From NCBI GenBank assembly GCA_003215175.1, contig QCKS01000008.1, positions 1 to 48,922 on the forward strand: 48,922 nt of DNA. The letters are read 5' to 3'. The position numbers were made by a program, and so were the translations under genes. Origin of the DNA: Acidimicrobiales bacterium AG-410-I20 (GTDB taxonomy: Bacteria; Actinomycetota; Acidimicrobiia; Acidimicrobiales; MedAcidi-G1). How positions within the stretch are numbered: the first letter of the stretch is position 1; each line of letters starts with the position of its first letter. The notes beneath the pieces are model-generated. The model did not search any database. It was not told where the DNA came from and saw only the letters and a list, made by a program, of their open reading frames with translations. Below, one piece after another: positions 25,702 through 34,416 of this stretch.

Positions 25702-25726
25702 TCAGAACGTACTTTTCTCGTTCTGA
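25702..25726. promoter_or_regulatory. Inverted repeat (TCAGAACG / CGTTCTGA) before the FAD/GcvT gene
   Basis: Perfect 8-bp arms at 25702-25709 and 25719-25726 surround a 9-nt pyrimidine-rich loop, 36 bp before the ATG of the FAD/GcvT gene. It could be an operator overlapping the promoter or a leader hairpin; no U-run follows, so a terminator is unlikely. Confidence 0.4.
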
Positions 25727-25762
25727 TCTAAAGAATTGACTCCACTCGAATAGGAGAAATAA

Positions 25763-28279
25763 ATGAGTGAGTTTCCTACCCAAGCCAAAGTTGTAGTTAT
25801 TGGAGCAGGCATAGTTGGTAATTGCCTAGTTGGACATTTAGCTCGGCTCGGATGGGAAGACATTGTTCTTCTCGACAAAGGCCCACTTCCCAATCCTGGC
25901 GGATCAACAGGCCATGCATCCAATTTCATTTTCCCAGTTGACCACAACAAAGAAATGGCTTTACTTGGAGAGCAAAGCGCTAATCAGTACCGGGATCTAG
26001 AGCTGTCAGTTGACTCTGGGGGAATTGAGGTAGCAAGGACAGAAGAGCGCATGGAAGAACTAAATCGTCGAATGACTTCCGCTACAGCTTGGGGCATTGA
26101 GGCCCATCTCCTTTCTCCAGCAGAGGTAAAAGAACACGTTCCATTCATAAATGAGGAAGTTATTCTCGGTGGCTTTTACTGCCCAACTGTTTCAGTGGTT
26201 GACTCCCTTGAAACCGGAACCGTCATGCGGAAAGAAGCAATAGAGAAAGCCGGATGTCAAGTTTTCGCAAACACTGAAGTATTAGACATCGAAACTTCAG
26301 AAGAAAACGGAGTCACTTCCGTAAAAGCTGTCGTAACAGATAAGGGAAGAGTCGAAGCAGAATATGTGGTCATCGCTTGCGGAGTCTGGTCAAATCGCTT
26401 AGCAAATATGGCCGGAGCGTATATTCCTCTTGCCCCAGTAGTGCACCAAATGGCAGATGTTGGGCCTTTAGATATTTTGGCAGAAACAAATAATGAGATT
26501 GGTTACCCAATTGTTCGCGACATGGATACTTTCTGTTACGAGCGACAATCAGCCGGTTCAATGGAAGTCGGGTCTTACGGGCATCGTGCCATAATCCATC
26601 ACCCAGACACCATCCCGTCAAACGAAGAAGCAGCGCTATCACCTACAGAAATGCCCTTCACCCCAGATGATTTTGACGATCAAATGGAAACAGCGATCGA
26701 GTTAATGGACATGCTCGGTGACGCAGAAATCAAATACGCAATCAATGGACTTCTTTCTCTTACTCCTGACGGCATGCCTTGCTTAGGAGAAACACCAGAA
26801 GTTAGAAATCTTTGGTCTGCTGCTGCTGTTTGGGTAAAAGAAGGACCTGGGATGGCTCAAGTTGTAGCTGAATGGATGACATACGGTTATCCACGAGTCA
26901 TCGATGCTCACGGCGCAGATATTGCACGTTTTTATGACGGTGAACGTTCTGAAGAACATATTTGGTCTCGCGCAGACGAAAGTTTCATAAAAACGTACGG
27001 AATAGTTCATCCAAGCGAACAATGGGCTGGACGGAGAAACATTGAAGTCGGACCATACTTCTCACGTCAAGAAGAACTCGATGCCATGTTCTTTCAGGCT
27101 AGAACTTGGGAACGACCACAATGGTACGGGGCAAACGCTGATCTCGTAGACCGCTACGATCTCAAAGAAAGAGAAGTGGAATGGGACAACCGCTGGTGGA
27201 GCCCAATTACAATCGGCGAACACTTAAATCTCCGTGAGAATTGTGGCTTAGTGGACCTTAGCGCTTTCCAGATTTACACACTAGAAGGTGAGGGTGCCGT
27301 CGAATACGCCGATTACCTTGCTGTAAATAAAATCGATGTTCCAGTAGGTCGATCAATTTACACTCCATGGTTAACTCCAGATGGAGGCTTTCATTCTGAC
27401 TTAACGATGATGCGCTTAGCAGAAGACAAAGTTGCAATAGTCACTGGGGTATTTGATGGAGGCCGTGACTCCTTCTGGGTAAATAGACACATGCCAACAG
27501 ATGGATCAGTTAAATTCACAAACTTGACTCACAAAATTACGACTCTAGGCCTATGGGGCCCGAACGCACCAGAAACCTTAAGCCAATTAACAGATCATGA
27601 CCTCAGTCAAGAAGGATCCTCCTACGGTTCAATTACAGAAGTAGATATTGCTGGCTTGCCTTGCCGCATATTCCGTATTTCATACGTAGGTGATACCGGT
27701 TGGGAGATCTACACCGACTGGGATAATGGACCAGCGCTTTGGGATGCCTTAATGAAAGCCGGTGCCGATCTAGGAATTCGGGCAACAGGTGGCGGAGTTT
27801 ACGGCACTTCTGGTCGGATTGAAAAAGGTTACCGACTCATGGGAGCAGAACTTGAAAGTGAATACAATCCTCTAGAAGCCGGATTAGCTCGACCCAAAGT
27901 AAAGGCAGCGAACTTTATAGGAAAAGAAGCGTACCTAGCAGCGCGAGAGCAAGGAGCCCCAGAAGTCTCAATGTGCACACTTACAGTCGAAGACTTAGCA
28001 GACAGTCAAGGACGTCTTCGATACCCACAAGGCGGGAATGAACCCATCCTAAATATGGATGGAGAACGAATCGTAGATTCACATGGCCGAGCAAGCCGAG
28101 TGACATCAGCAGGATATGGTCCTTCTGTCGGCAAGCACCTATTAATGGCTTACTTACCAACAGAACTAGCGGTCCCAGACACAGATCTTCAAGTCATGTA
28201 CATGAATGAGCTTTACCCAGTAAAAGTTGGTTCAACAGGATCGGTCTTCGATCCGGAAGACTCACGTCTTAAGTCTTAA
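25763..28279 (+). CDS. Dimethylglycine/sarcosine dehydrogenase-like FAD oxidoreductase-GcvT fusion
   Basis: An 838-residue two-part enzyme, the normal length for the DMGDH/SDH family. The N-terminal DAO-type FAD domain opens with VVVIGAGIVGNCLVGHLARLG (10-30); His51 in GGSTGHASNF matches the position of the histidine that binds FAD covalently in this family. Central FAO_M-type and C-terminal GcvT domains follow from about residue 380; the C-terminal half carries YVGDTGWEIY and the late-domain motif VTSAGYGPSVGKHLLMAYL. The predicted reaction is oxidative removal of an N-methyl group, with the carbon passed to THF as 5,10-methylene-THF and electrons to the ETF encoded directly downstream. AGGAGA precedes the ATG. 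Dimethylglycine is preferred by context, sarcosine possible. Confidence 0.85.
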   Translation: MSEFPTQAKVVVIGAGIVGNCLVGHLARLGWEDIVLLDKGPLPNPGGSTGHASNFIFPVDHNKEMALLGEQSANQYRDLELSVDSGGIEVARTEERMEELNRRMTSATAWGIEAHLLSPAEVKEHVPFINEEVILGGFYCPTVSVVDSLETGTVMRKEAIEKAGCQVFANTEVLDIETSEENGVTSVKAVVTDKGRVEAEYVVIACGVWSNRLANMAGAYIPLAPVVHQMADVGPLDILAETNNEIGYPIVRDMDTFCYERQSAGSMEVGSYGHRAIIHHPDTIPSNEEAALSPTEMPFTPDDFDDQMETAIELMDMLGDAEIKYAINGLLSLTPDGMPCLGETPEVRNLWSAAAVWVKEGPGMAQVVAEWMTYGYPRVIDAHGADIARFYDGERSEEHIWSRADESFIKTYGIVHPSEQWAGRRNIEVGPYFSRQEELDAMFFQARTWERPQWYGANADLVDRYDLKEREVEWDNRWWSPITIGEHLNLRENCGLVDLSAFQIYTLEGEGAVEYADYLAVNKIDVPVGRSIYTPWLTPDGGFHSDLTMMRLAEDKVAIVTGVFDGGRDSFWVNRHMPTDGSVKFTNLTHKITTLGLWGPNAPETLSQLTDHDLSQEGSSYGSITEVDIAGLPCRIFRISYVGDTGWEIYTDWDNGPALWDALMKAGADLGIRATGGGVYGTSGRIEKGYRLMGAELESEYNPLEAGLARPKVKAANFIGKEAYLAAREQGAPEVSMCTLTVEDLADSQGRLRYPQGGNEPILNMDGERIVDSHGRASRVTSAGYGPSVGKHLLMAYLPTELAVPDTDLQVMYMNELYPVKVGSTGSVFDPEDSRLKS

Positions 28280-28290
28280 GGGAATTAATT

Positions 28291-29055
28291 ATGCGTCTCC
28301 TAGTTTGCGTAAAACGGGTGCCGGCACCAGGGGCGCGCATCAACATAACTGACGACGAACAAGACGTAGATGCAGCCCATCTTGGATTTACTACAAGCCC
28401 CCATGAAGAATGCGCTCTAGAAGAGGCAGTTCAAATAGTCGAGGAACACGGCGGTGAAGTAACAGTTTTAACTCTGGGTCCTGCAGAAGCAGAAGAACAG
28501 TTGCGTTATGCAGCAAGTGTTGGTGCCCATCATTTTGTTTTGCTTCCCGTTACTGAAGTCGATTGGGATCCACAGAGAACCGCAAATGCTCTCGTAAAAG
28601 CAATCGAAAATCTAGAAGAAAATGCTGAGCCATTTGATCTTGTTTTATTCGGAAACGAATCAGCAGACTCAGGAGGGTTTCAAGTAGGGGTTCGAGTAGC
28701 TCATGCCTTAGATCGTCCCATGGTTAACGGGATAAAAGGAATAGAAATCGCTGAGAACAAAGTCACGGCTCGTCGAGAAATTGACGGTGGCTTTGAAGTG
28801 TATGCAATACCTACACCTGCCGTCTTAGGCGTTAAAGAGGGGATTAACTTACCCCGTTATCCAACTATGAAGGGACGCCTAGCTTCAAAGAAAGCTGAAA
28901 TTGAGATAAATGAACCAACTGCAGAAGAAGGAGGGCAAACACGAATACGACTACATCGCCCAGAAGAGAAAGTTTCTGAAACAGTTATTTTAGGAAACGG
29001 ACCAGAAGCCGCTCCCGCAGTTGTTGACCTCCTTCAAGAACTAGGAGTTCTTTAA
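28291..29055 (+). CDS. etfB: Electron transfer flavoprotein, beta subunit
   Basis: A 254-residue ETF beta/FixA-family protein. The N-terminal VCVKRVPAP and TTSPHEECALEEAVQIVEEHGGEVTVLTLGPAEAEEQLRYA segments, and LVLFGNESADSGGFQVGVRVAHALD for AMP binding, are characteristic. It takes electrons from the FAD dehydrogenase encoded 11 bp upstream together with EtfA and passes them to the quinone pool through an ETF-quinone oxidoreductase that is not in this window. Its TAA shares a base with the etfA start codon. Confidence 0.92.
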   Translation: MRLLVCVKRVPAPGARINITDDEQDVDAAHLGFTTSPHEECALEEAVQIVEEHGGEVTVLTLGPAEAEEQLRYAASVGAHHFVLLPVTEVDWDPQRTANALVKAIENLEENAEPFDLVLFGNESADSGGFQVGVRVAHALDRPMVNGIKGIEIAENKVTARREIDGGFEVYAIPTPAVLGVKEGINLPRYPTMKGRLASKKAEIEINEPTAEEGGQTRIRLHRPEEKVSETVILGNGPEAAPAVVDLLQELGVL

Positions 29056-30035
29056 TGTCAGTATTAGTTCTTTGCGACCATGATCGAGGCACACTTGCTG
29101 AAGCTTCTTTAGAGGCCCTTACCTTTGGTAGACAACTTGCATCTGACCTTGGAGTAGTTTGCCATAGCGTCCTTATTGGTCAGGGTGCAGACAACGCTTC
29201 AGAAACACTTCCAACATATGGCGCCGAAACTATTCATTTAGTGGAGCATGAATCACTTTCCGATTATGGGCCGGCCGCATGGGGAGAGTCCTTAAATCAA
29301 TTAGTAAATGCGACCAATCCGGCAGCAGTTCTAGCGAGCGGCACAGATCGTGGCAATGAAGTTTTAGCTCACCTAGCAGCCACTCTAGACCTTCCATTTG
29401 TAGCAAATTGTGTAACTACTAATACAAATAATTCTTCTTCTTGGATCATGACACGAGTGCAGTGGGGCGGCTCTCTTCTTGAAGACAGCGAGTTAAATAC
29501 AGACAAAGTGAAGTTGTTTACAGTCGCCCACCACGGGATAGAAGCCGAGGAGTCAAGTTCTCCCGCTTCTGGACAAAAAGAAATCTTTACCCCGGAACTC
29601 GAAGAATCTATAACACACACAATGGTTGCAGACAGAGTTGTCTTAACTCAAGGAATAACTTTGTCAACCTCTCCAGTAGTAGTTGGAGGTGGACGTGGTG
29701 TCGGTTCCGCCGAAGCTTTCGCTCCGTTAGAAGAATTGGCAGCAGAATTAAATGGGGTAGTTGGCTGCTCGCGGGCAGTTACAAATAATGGTTGGCGCCC
29801 ACATTCGGATCAAGTAGGACAAACTGGTACTCGTATCGCCCCACAGATCTATATAGCAAATGGAATTTCAGGGGCAATCCAGCATTGGGTTGGGGCAATG
29901 GCTGCAAAAAATATCCTTGCAATAAACACCGACCCGGAAGCCAACATGGTGGCGAAAGCCGGGTATGCAGTTATTGGAGACCTACACCAAGTTATACCTG
30001 CGGTTCTAGAAGAAGTCAGGCGCCGAAAGTCTTAA
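29055..30035 (+). CDS. etfA: Electron transfer flavoprotein, alpha subunit
   Basis: A 326-residue ETF alpha. Its C-terminal FAD domain shows VVVGGGRGVGSAEAFAPLEELAAEL, then VGCSRAVTNNGWRPHSDQVGQTGTRIAPQIYIANGISGAIQHWVG and INTDPEANMVAKAGYAVIGD, the classical ETF-alpha signatures. It begins on the last base of the etfB stop. Pairing with a single DMGDH-like gene suggests an ETF dedicated to demethylation rather than to fatty-acid oxidation. It ends two bases before the stop of the convergent pabBC gene. Confidence 0.94.
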   Translation: MSVLVLCDHDRGTLAEASLEALTFGRQLASDLGVVCHSVLIGQGADNASETLPTYGAETIHLVEHESLSDYGPAAWGESLNQLVNATNPAAVLASGTDRGNEVLAHLAATLDLPFVANCVTTNTNNSSSWIMTRVQWGGSLLEDSELNTDKVKLFTVAHHGIEAEESSSPASGQKEIFTPELEESITHTMVADRVVLTQGITLSTSPVVVGGGRGVGSAEAFAPLEELAAELNGVVGCSRAVTNNGWRPHSDQVGQTGTRIAPQIYIANGISGAIQHWVGAMAAKNILAINTDPEANMVAKAGYAVIGDLHQVIPAVLEEVRRRKS

Positions 30036-30045
30036 CACTAAGACT
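30028..30045. terminator. Hairpin shared by two convergent stop codons (etfA and pabBC)
   Basis: AGTCTTA and TAAGACT form a 7-bp stem with an ACAC loop; both stop codons lie in it. A second stem, TGCTTTAA/TTAAAGCA (30054-30077), follows inside the end of pabBC. There is no long U-run. A bidirectional terminator is plausible but modest. Confidence 0.4.
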
Positions 30046-31822
30046 CTTGTATCTGCTTTAATTCTTGAGTTAAAGCAACTGGAGCAATTTTCTCATTAAT
30101 GCGTAACGGAACCCAGCCGCGCAAAGAATTAATCATCCACATAGATGAGACTTCATTCATATCAGAACGATGAATAACTTTCTCAGTGATTTTTCTTTGT
30201 TCAAGTAAGTTTCTTCTAAATGTTCCGGGAAGCAAACCACAGGTCACAGGAGGTGTATAGAGTTCAGATCCAATTTCTACGACTAGATTCCCTGTTGTCG
30301 TCTCAGTAATTTCTCCACGCTCATTCCAGAGAAGCACATCGGGAGAGTCAGGGAAGCGGGCTCTAGCTTGCTCATAAACGTCGCGATTAGTGGTTTTATG
30401 AAATAAAAACTCGTTCTCACTCTGTACCGGAACAGCATCTATTGGTACTTCCCAATGCCCCGAAACTGATGGAGGGAGATCAAGAACTTGCACTTCAATA
30501 GAGCCACTGGGGGAAACTAAGAGTCTCACCCTTTTGGGTTCGTTACCTCGGATTTCTAGAAGAGCGGTTAAAACGCTTGTCCTGTCCAAATCAAACCCAA
30601 AATGATTAGCTGAATCGGCTAAGCGATCTACGTGCAGATGCTGAAGGTGGATACCTTTTCCTGGTTCCCACCGCATCGTCTCAAGAAGAAAGAAACTTGA
30701 TTTTGCTCTATCTAGAACACGGCTTTTTTGTTCAACTTCACGCCACTCTTCATTTGGATCAGAATCCCAAACGATTCCTCCTCCAACACCGTACTCAGCT
30801 CGCCCACGTTCTTTATCAATCCAGATAGTTCGAATGGCAATATTGAATTCCATAGTCCCATCAGGAGCTAGAGCCCCGATAGAACCGGTATATATTCCAC
30901 GCCCATCTCCTTCTAACGCCTCAATAATTTCTGTAGTACGCACTTTCGGCGCACCAGTTATCGAAGCAGCAGGAAATAGAGCTTTAAGTATTTCCGGAAA
31001 TTTTGCTGTTGATTCTGCGGTCACAGTTGAAGTAAGAGTATGAACCGTTGGGTAAGACTCAACTGTGTGAAGGAATGGAACTTTTACTGAACCAGGCTCA
31101 GCTATTCGACTTAGGTCGTTGCGGACCATATCCACAATCATCGTATTTTCAGCTAAGTCTTTTTCTGACCTACTGAGATGTGAAGAAGCTAATTCATCCC
31201 AAACAGGATCAGGGTGACGGCCAATAGTTCCTTTCATTGGGCGACAAGTAAATTGATTTTTGTTTCGTGAAAAAAATAGTTCTGGTGAAGATGAACATAC
31301 CGCTCGATCTCCAAGGTCAAGAAATGCAGCATGATTGGGTTGCTGTGCGCGAATCAAATCTCCAAACAAACCGCGTGGGTCGCCAGAAAAATCTGATCGT
31401 AAACGAATTGTATGATTTACCTGATAAGTCTCCCCGGCTGCTATTAACTGTCGGATCGTGCGGATAGTAGTTAAATAGGCAGAATGAGAGCGATTCGGCA
31501 CCCAGGGGCCAACGTCGTAGCCGCCACTTTCTTTGGGAGCAGATGAGATATTCGGAGAAGTAAACGCCCCAAATGAAACAAGAGGAACTCTTCTAATTCG
31601 CGAAGAACGAATTGCGTCGTCAAATGCAGGCCCAGCATCATAAGAAATCATTCCTACTACCCAGTAGCCATCTTCGGCAGCAGTTTGAGCATCGCAAATT
31701 GCTTGCGGCACGTCTCTTAAATTTTCAGCAACAATAGTAAAAACTGGATTTTCAAAAGATAGCCAGTGCCTAGACCCATCTATGGGGTATTGAATTAAAG
31801 CGTTTTGAACTCCGGAACTCAT
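30038..31822 (-). CDS. pabBC: Aminodeoxychorismate synthase component I - aminodeoxychorismate lyase fusion
   Basis: A 594-residue bifunctional enzyme for p-aminobenzoate, the folate precursor. The first ~375 residues are a chorismate-binding PabB domain: YQVNHTIRLRSDFSGDP, MKGTIGRHPDP, DMVRNDLSRIAEPGSV and ASITGAPKVRTTEIIEALE are its signatures. The C-terminal part is a class IV PLP lyase/aminotransferase, including WNERGEITETTTGNLVVEI and CGLLPGTFRRNLL. I choose the ATG at 31822, which overlaps the DUF1015 stop as ATGA, rather than the TTG at 31843. It follows serA and DUF1015 in a tight operon. Folate supply would support the THF-dependent demethylation encoded around it. Confidence 0.9.
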   Translation of the reverse strand: MSSGVQNALIQYPIDGSRHWLSFENPVFTIVAENLRDVPQAICDAQTAAEDGYWVVGMISYDAGPAFDDAIRSSRIRRVPLVSFGAFTSPNISSAPKESGGYDVGPWVPNRSHSAYLTTIRTIRQLIAAGETYQVNHTIRLRSDFSGDPRGLFGDLIRAQQPNHAAFLDLGDRAVCSSSPELFFSRNKNQFTCRPMKGTIGRHPDPVWDELASSHLSRSEKDLAENTMIVDMVRNDLSRIAEPGSVKVPFLHTVESYPTVHTLTSTVTAESTAKFPEILKALFPAASITGAPKVRTTEIIEALEGDGRGIYTGSIGALAPDGTMEFNIAIRTIWIDKERGRAEYGVGGGIVWDSDPNEEWREVEQKSRVLDRAKSSFFLLETMRWEPGKGIHLQHLHVDRLADSANHFGFDLDRTSVLTALLEIRGNEPKRVRLLVSPSGSIEVQVLDLPPSVSGHWEVPIDAVPVQSENEFLFHKTTNRDVYEQARARFPDSPDVLLWNERGEITETTTGNLVVEIGSELYTPPVTCGLLPGTFRRNLLEQRKITEKVIHRSDMNEVSSMWMINSLRGWVPLRINEKIAPVALTQELKQIQES

Positions 31823-33060
31823 GATGTAACTGGGGTAATCCAACCAGATTCTCTGTTAAGGCGTCGAACAAAAACTCCGGATCGAGGTTTTGGTTCAAAA
31901 TAAGAAGACTTTGGAGGCATACGTTCTCCGGCATCAGCTACAGCCATTAGTTCGTCAATCGAAGTTGGGTGCAGAATGAAACCTACGGCGTTTGAACTAT
32001 CGCATTGAGACTCAAGAGCTTTGATGCCTACAGGTTCCGGAACATAACTTATTATTGGGTCACTTCCTGGATCTTTAATATCGAATACTGGATCTAATAT
32101 GCCATTTTGCAATCGCGATACGTCCAGTGCATCTACGACTCGGGCTCCAGCCGCCGCCGGCAATTCCATGGTGTACCAAGAACCTTCTATGTATATTCCC
32201 ACTTGACCTGGTTGTGGCCGGGCTTGCTCAACATCACTTTGCTGAGTAAGCGGAGCTATTTTTTTCAACTCACTAAGAATTTCTTCAAATGAACGTTCTT
32301 GTCGATCCTGTACTCGACGATGAAATGGAAGAACTAGCATTTCAGAGTCGGGGAAAAGAACAGCTTGTATGTGCTTAAGTGGACCGCCAGCATCGCCAAA
32401 AACTTTCAGTGCTTCAGAAGCAGCAGCCAACCGATGATGACCATCGGTCACATAGAATATTTTTTCTTCAAATAATGATGACAATCTCTTCGCGTCCTCT
32501 CTCGCTACAGCCCATACGGTCTGAAGAATGCCTTCGCTCTCAGAAACCAATTCTGGTTCTGCTTCGCAAAGTCGCGAGATTTCCTCTTCAAGAGAAGCAT
32601 CAGAACGATAAGTCAGAGAAACAGGGCTTGAAGAAGCACCAACTCTAACGAGGTGGTGCGCCATGAGTTCTGCCCGATTTGGTCGAAATAATTCATGTCT
32701 CAAAATCTTCTTATCATCGTCGTTTGTTACTGGCAAAAGGCCCATCACCCCAGTTTGAACATGATCATTGATTTCCAACCGGTAAAGAAATAAAGAAACT
32801 TCATCGTGAGAGTTATAAACATCAGCGTCATACAGTCGTTGCATAGCTTCTGAACAACTATCTAATAAAGAACCAACATCTTCTCTTAATTCTTCTGGCA
32901 AATCTTCTCGAGATTTTGTGACATTAAGGAAACTGTATGGGTTCTCTTCAGAAATAGAGGTGCGTTGTTCAGGGGTGTAAGCATCGTAAGGGCCTGTAGT
33001 TACTTGATCAGCCCATTCTGATTTAACTACTAATCCCGGGAAAGGTAGAAGAGTGGTCAC
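31819..33060 (-). CDS. DUF1015 family protein
   Basis: A 413-residue protein of the DUF1015 family, which is widely found beside serA. Family landmarks are FPGLVVKSEWADQVTTGPYDAYTPEQR at the N-terminus, NPYSFLNVTKS, the FYVTDGHHRLAAASEAL segment and VLFPDSEMLVLPFHRRV; the C-terminal third carries SYVPEP and MPPKSSYFEPKPRSGVFVR. The DGHHR motif suggests a nucleotide- or phosphate-binding site; a kinase-like role in serine metabolism has been proposed for relatives but I cannot confirm it. GTG start overlaps the serA TAG by one base; its stop overlaps pabBC. Confidence 0.82.
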   Translation of the reverse strand: MTTLLPFPGLVVKSEWADQVTTGPYDAYTPEQRTSISEENPYSFLNVTKSREDLPEELREDVGSLLDSCSEAMQRLYDADVYNSHDEVSLFLYRLEINDHVQTGVMGLLPVTNDDDKKILRHELFRPNRAELMAHHLVRVGASSSPVSLTYRSDASLEEEISRLCEAEPELVSESEGILQTVWAVAREDAKRLSSLFEEKIFYVTDGHHRLAAASEALKVFGDAGGPLKHIQAVLFPDSEMLVLPFHRRVQDRQERSFEEILSELKKIAPLTQQSDVEQARPQPGQVGIYIEGSWYTMELPAAAGARVVDALDVSRLQNGILDPVFDIKDPGSDPIISYVPEPVGIKALESQCDSSNAVGFILHPTSIDELMAVADAGERMPPKSSYFEPKPRSGVFVRRLNRESGWITPVTS

Positions 33061-34268
33061 TATTCGTGTTCCGCTACTTGGATCTGAATAACATGTTCAA
33101 GACCACGCAGTTCTTCACAAATTTCTGGAGTGAGTTCGCCAGAGACATCCAACACAGCTACTGCTGAATTCGCACCAAGAAAAACATTATTCTTAACCGT
33201 TTGAACATTGATTTTGGCGTTCCTTAGAACACGAAAAACTTCCGCCAAGACCCCAACTTGATCAAAATGACGAACAGTGATCGAAGCTGTTCCAATTCGA
33301 GAAGTAGCCATATTCACACAATTGATTACTTCACCATTTCGGTAGCCCTCAATTACTTCAATAGTTCCATTAGAAGTTGCATCTTGAGCTTGTTTAGTGG
33401 ATGCACCAATATGGTGGGAACCAACCACTCTTGGATGCGAAGCAAGAGAAGAGTTAAATTGAGATGTTCCAGCTTTCGGTTCATCACAAAATACATCAAG
33501 TCCTGCACGCATATTTTTAGTTTCCAAAGCATTCAATAGAGCTTTTTCATCAACCACTTCACCACGGCTCGTATTCAGAAGAACACTTCCGTCTTTCATC
33601 TGGTTAAGAAAGTTGGCGTCAACTAGACCTTCTGTACTTCCTCCACCGGGAACATGAATTGAAACAACGTCTGATTCTGACAACAAAGTTTCTTGATCAT
33701 CAACAAGACGGATGCCGACGGAACGGATTCTGGATTCAATATCTACACGACGATTGGGGTTTCTTACAGCAATAACCGACATTCCAAAAGAACGAGCTCT
33801 TTCAGCCACCGCAAGACCAATCTCTCCAACTCCGATTATCCCTAGAGTCTTCCCAAGTAAACCATCTGCCTCACTGTATTTTTTCTTGTTCCATTGACCA
33901 TTTCTAAGGTCCACAACACAGTCCGCAATATGGCGGTCAATAGCGAGTAAAAGTCCAAGAGTGAGTTCAGCAACAGCTACAGAATTAGTTCCTGGAACAT
34001 TACACACATAAATACCGGCGTCTGCTGCCGCTTGGCAATCAATGGTGTTAGTTCCAGCACCAGATCTCACAATTAAGGAGAGTTGGTCGCTGCTTGCAAT
34101 TGCCTCGGCGGTAACTTTTGTGCTTCGTACAACAAGCACATCAATCCCTTCAAGTGCATTTGGGAGGTCCTCAGCGCTTATGTCTGGTTCAACTACACAC
34201 TCATCGCCACGCTGGCGCAAAATATCAATGTAAAACTCTGGGAGAGCATCTGCAAATAAAATTTTCAT
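33060..34268 (-). CDS. serA: D-3-phosphoglycerate dehydrogenase
   Basis: A 402-residue enzyme oxidising 3-phosphoglycerate to 3-phosphohydroxypyruvate, the first step of serine and glycine synthesis. The N-terminal and NAD-binding domains show VRSGAGTNTIDC, LGIIGVGEIGLAVAERARSFGM and LLNTSRGEVVDE, and SHHIGASTKQAQ carries the catalytic His. The C-terminal ~70 residues form an ACT-type regulatory domain (SITVRHFDQVGVLAEVFRVL). It lacks the large intervening domain of mycobacterial SerA. The start is the ATG at 34268 with AAAGGAAAG upstream; a longer frame to 34301 has no support. Divergent from the carnitine-type genes. Confidence 0.92.
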   Translation of the reverse strand: MKILFADALPEFYIDILRQRGDECVVEPDISAEDLPNALEGIDVLVVRSTKVTAEAIASSDQLSLIVRSGAGTNTIDCQAAADAGIYVCNVPGTNSVAVAELTLGLLLAIDRHIADCVVDLRNGQWNKKKYSEADGLLGKTLGIIGVGEIGLAVAERARSFGMSVIAVRNPNRRVDIESRIRSVGIRLVDDQETLLSESDVVSIHVPGGGSTEGLVDANFLNQMKDGSVLLNTSRGEVVDEKALLNALETKNMRAGLDVFCDEPKAGTSQFNSSLASHPRVVGSHHIGASTKQAQDATSNGTIEVIEGYRNGEVINCVNMATSRIGTASITVRHFDQVGVLAEVFRVLRNAKINVQTVKNNVFLGANSAVAVLDVSGELTPEICEELRGLEHVIQIQVAEHE

Positions 34269-34416
34269 ATCTTTCCTTTTGGTACGCCGGAACCGGCACA
34301 ATGGCGGGCTACAGGGTATCCTCTGCGGATAAGGGTCTTAAAACTCTATGCAAAATCACTAAGAAAGGCAAAAGTAATCAATCAAAACAATTATTTGATT
34401 ACTAATTGGGGGGAAA
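34269..34416. promoter_or_regulatory. Divergent serA / BKACE intergenic region with inverted repeat
   Basis: This 148-bp space separates serA (minus) from the BKACE gene (plus). Perfect 9-bp arms AGTAATCAA (34373-34381) and TTGATTACT (34395-34403) lie 13 bp before the BKACE ATG and next to its GGGGGGA ribosome binding site. A small GCCGG-AA-CCGGC hairpin (34286-34297) lies close to the serA start. The first repeat could be an operator or control translation initiation of the carnitine-type operon. Confidence 0.45.
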
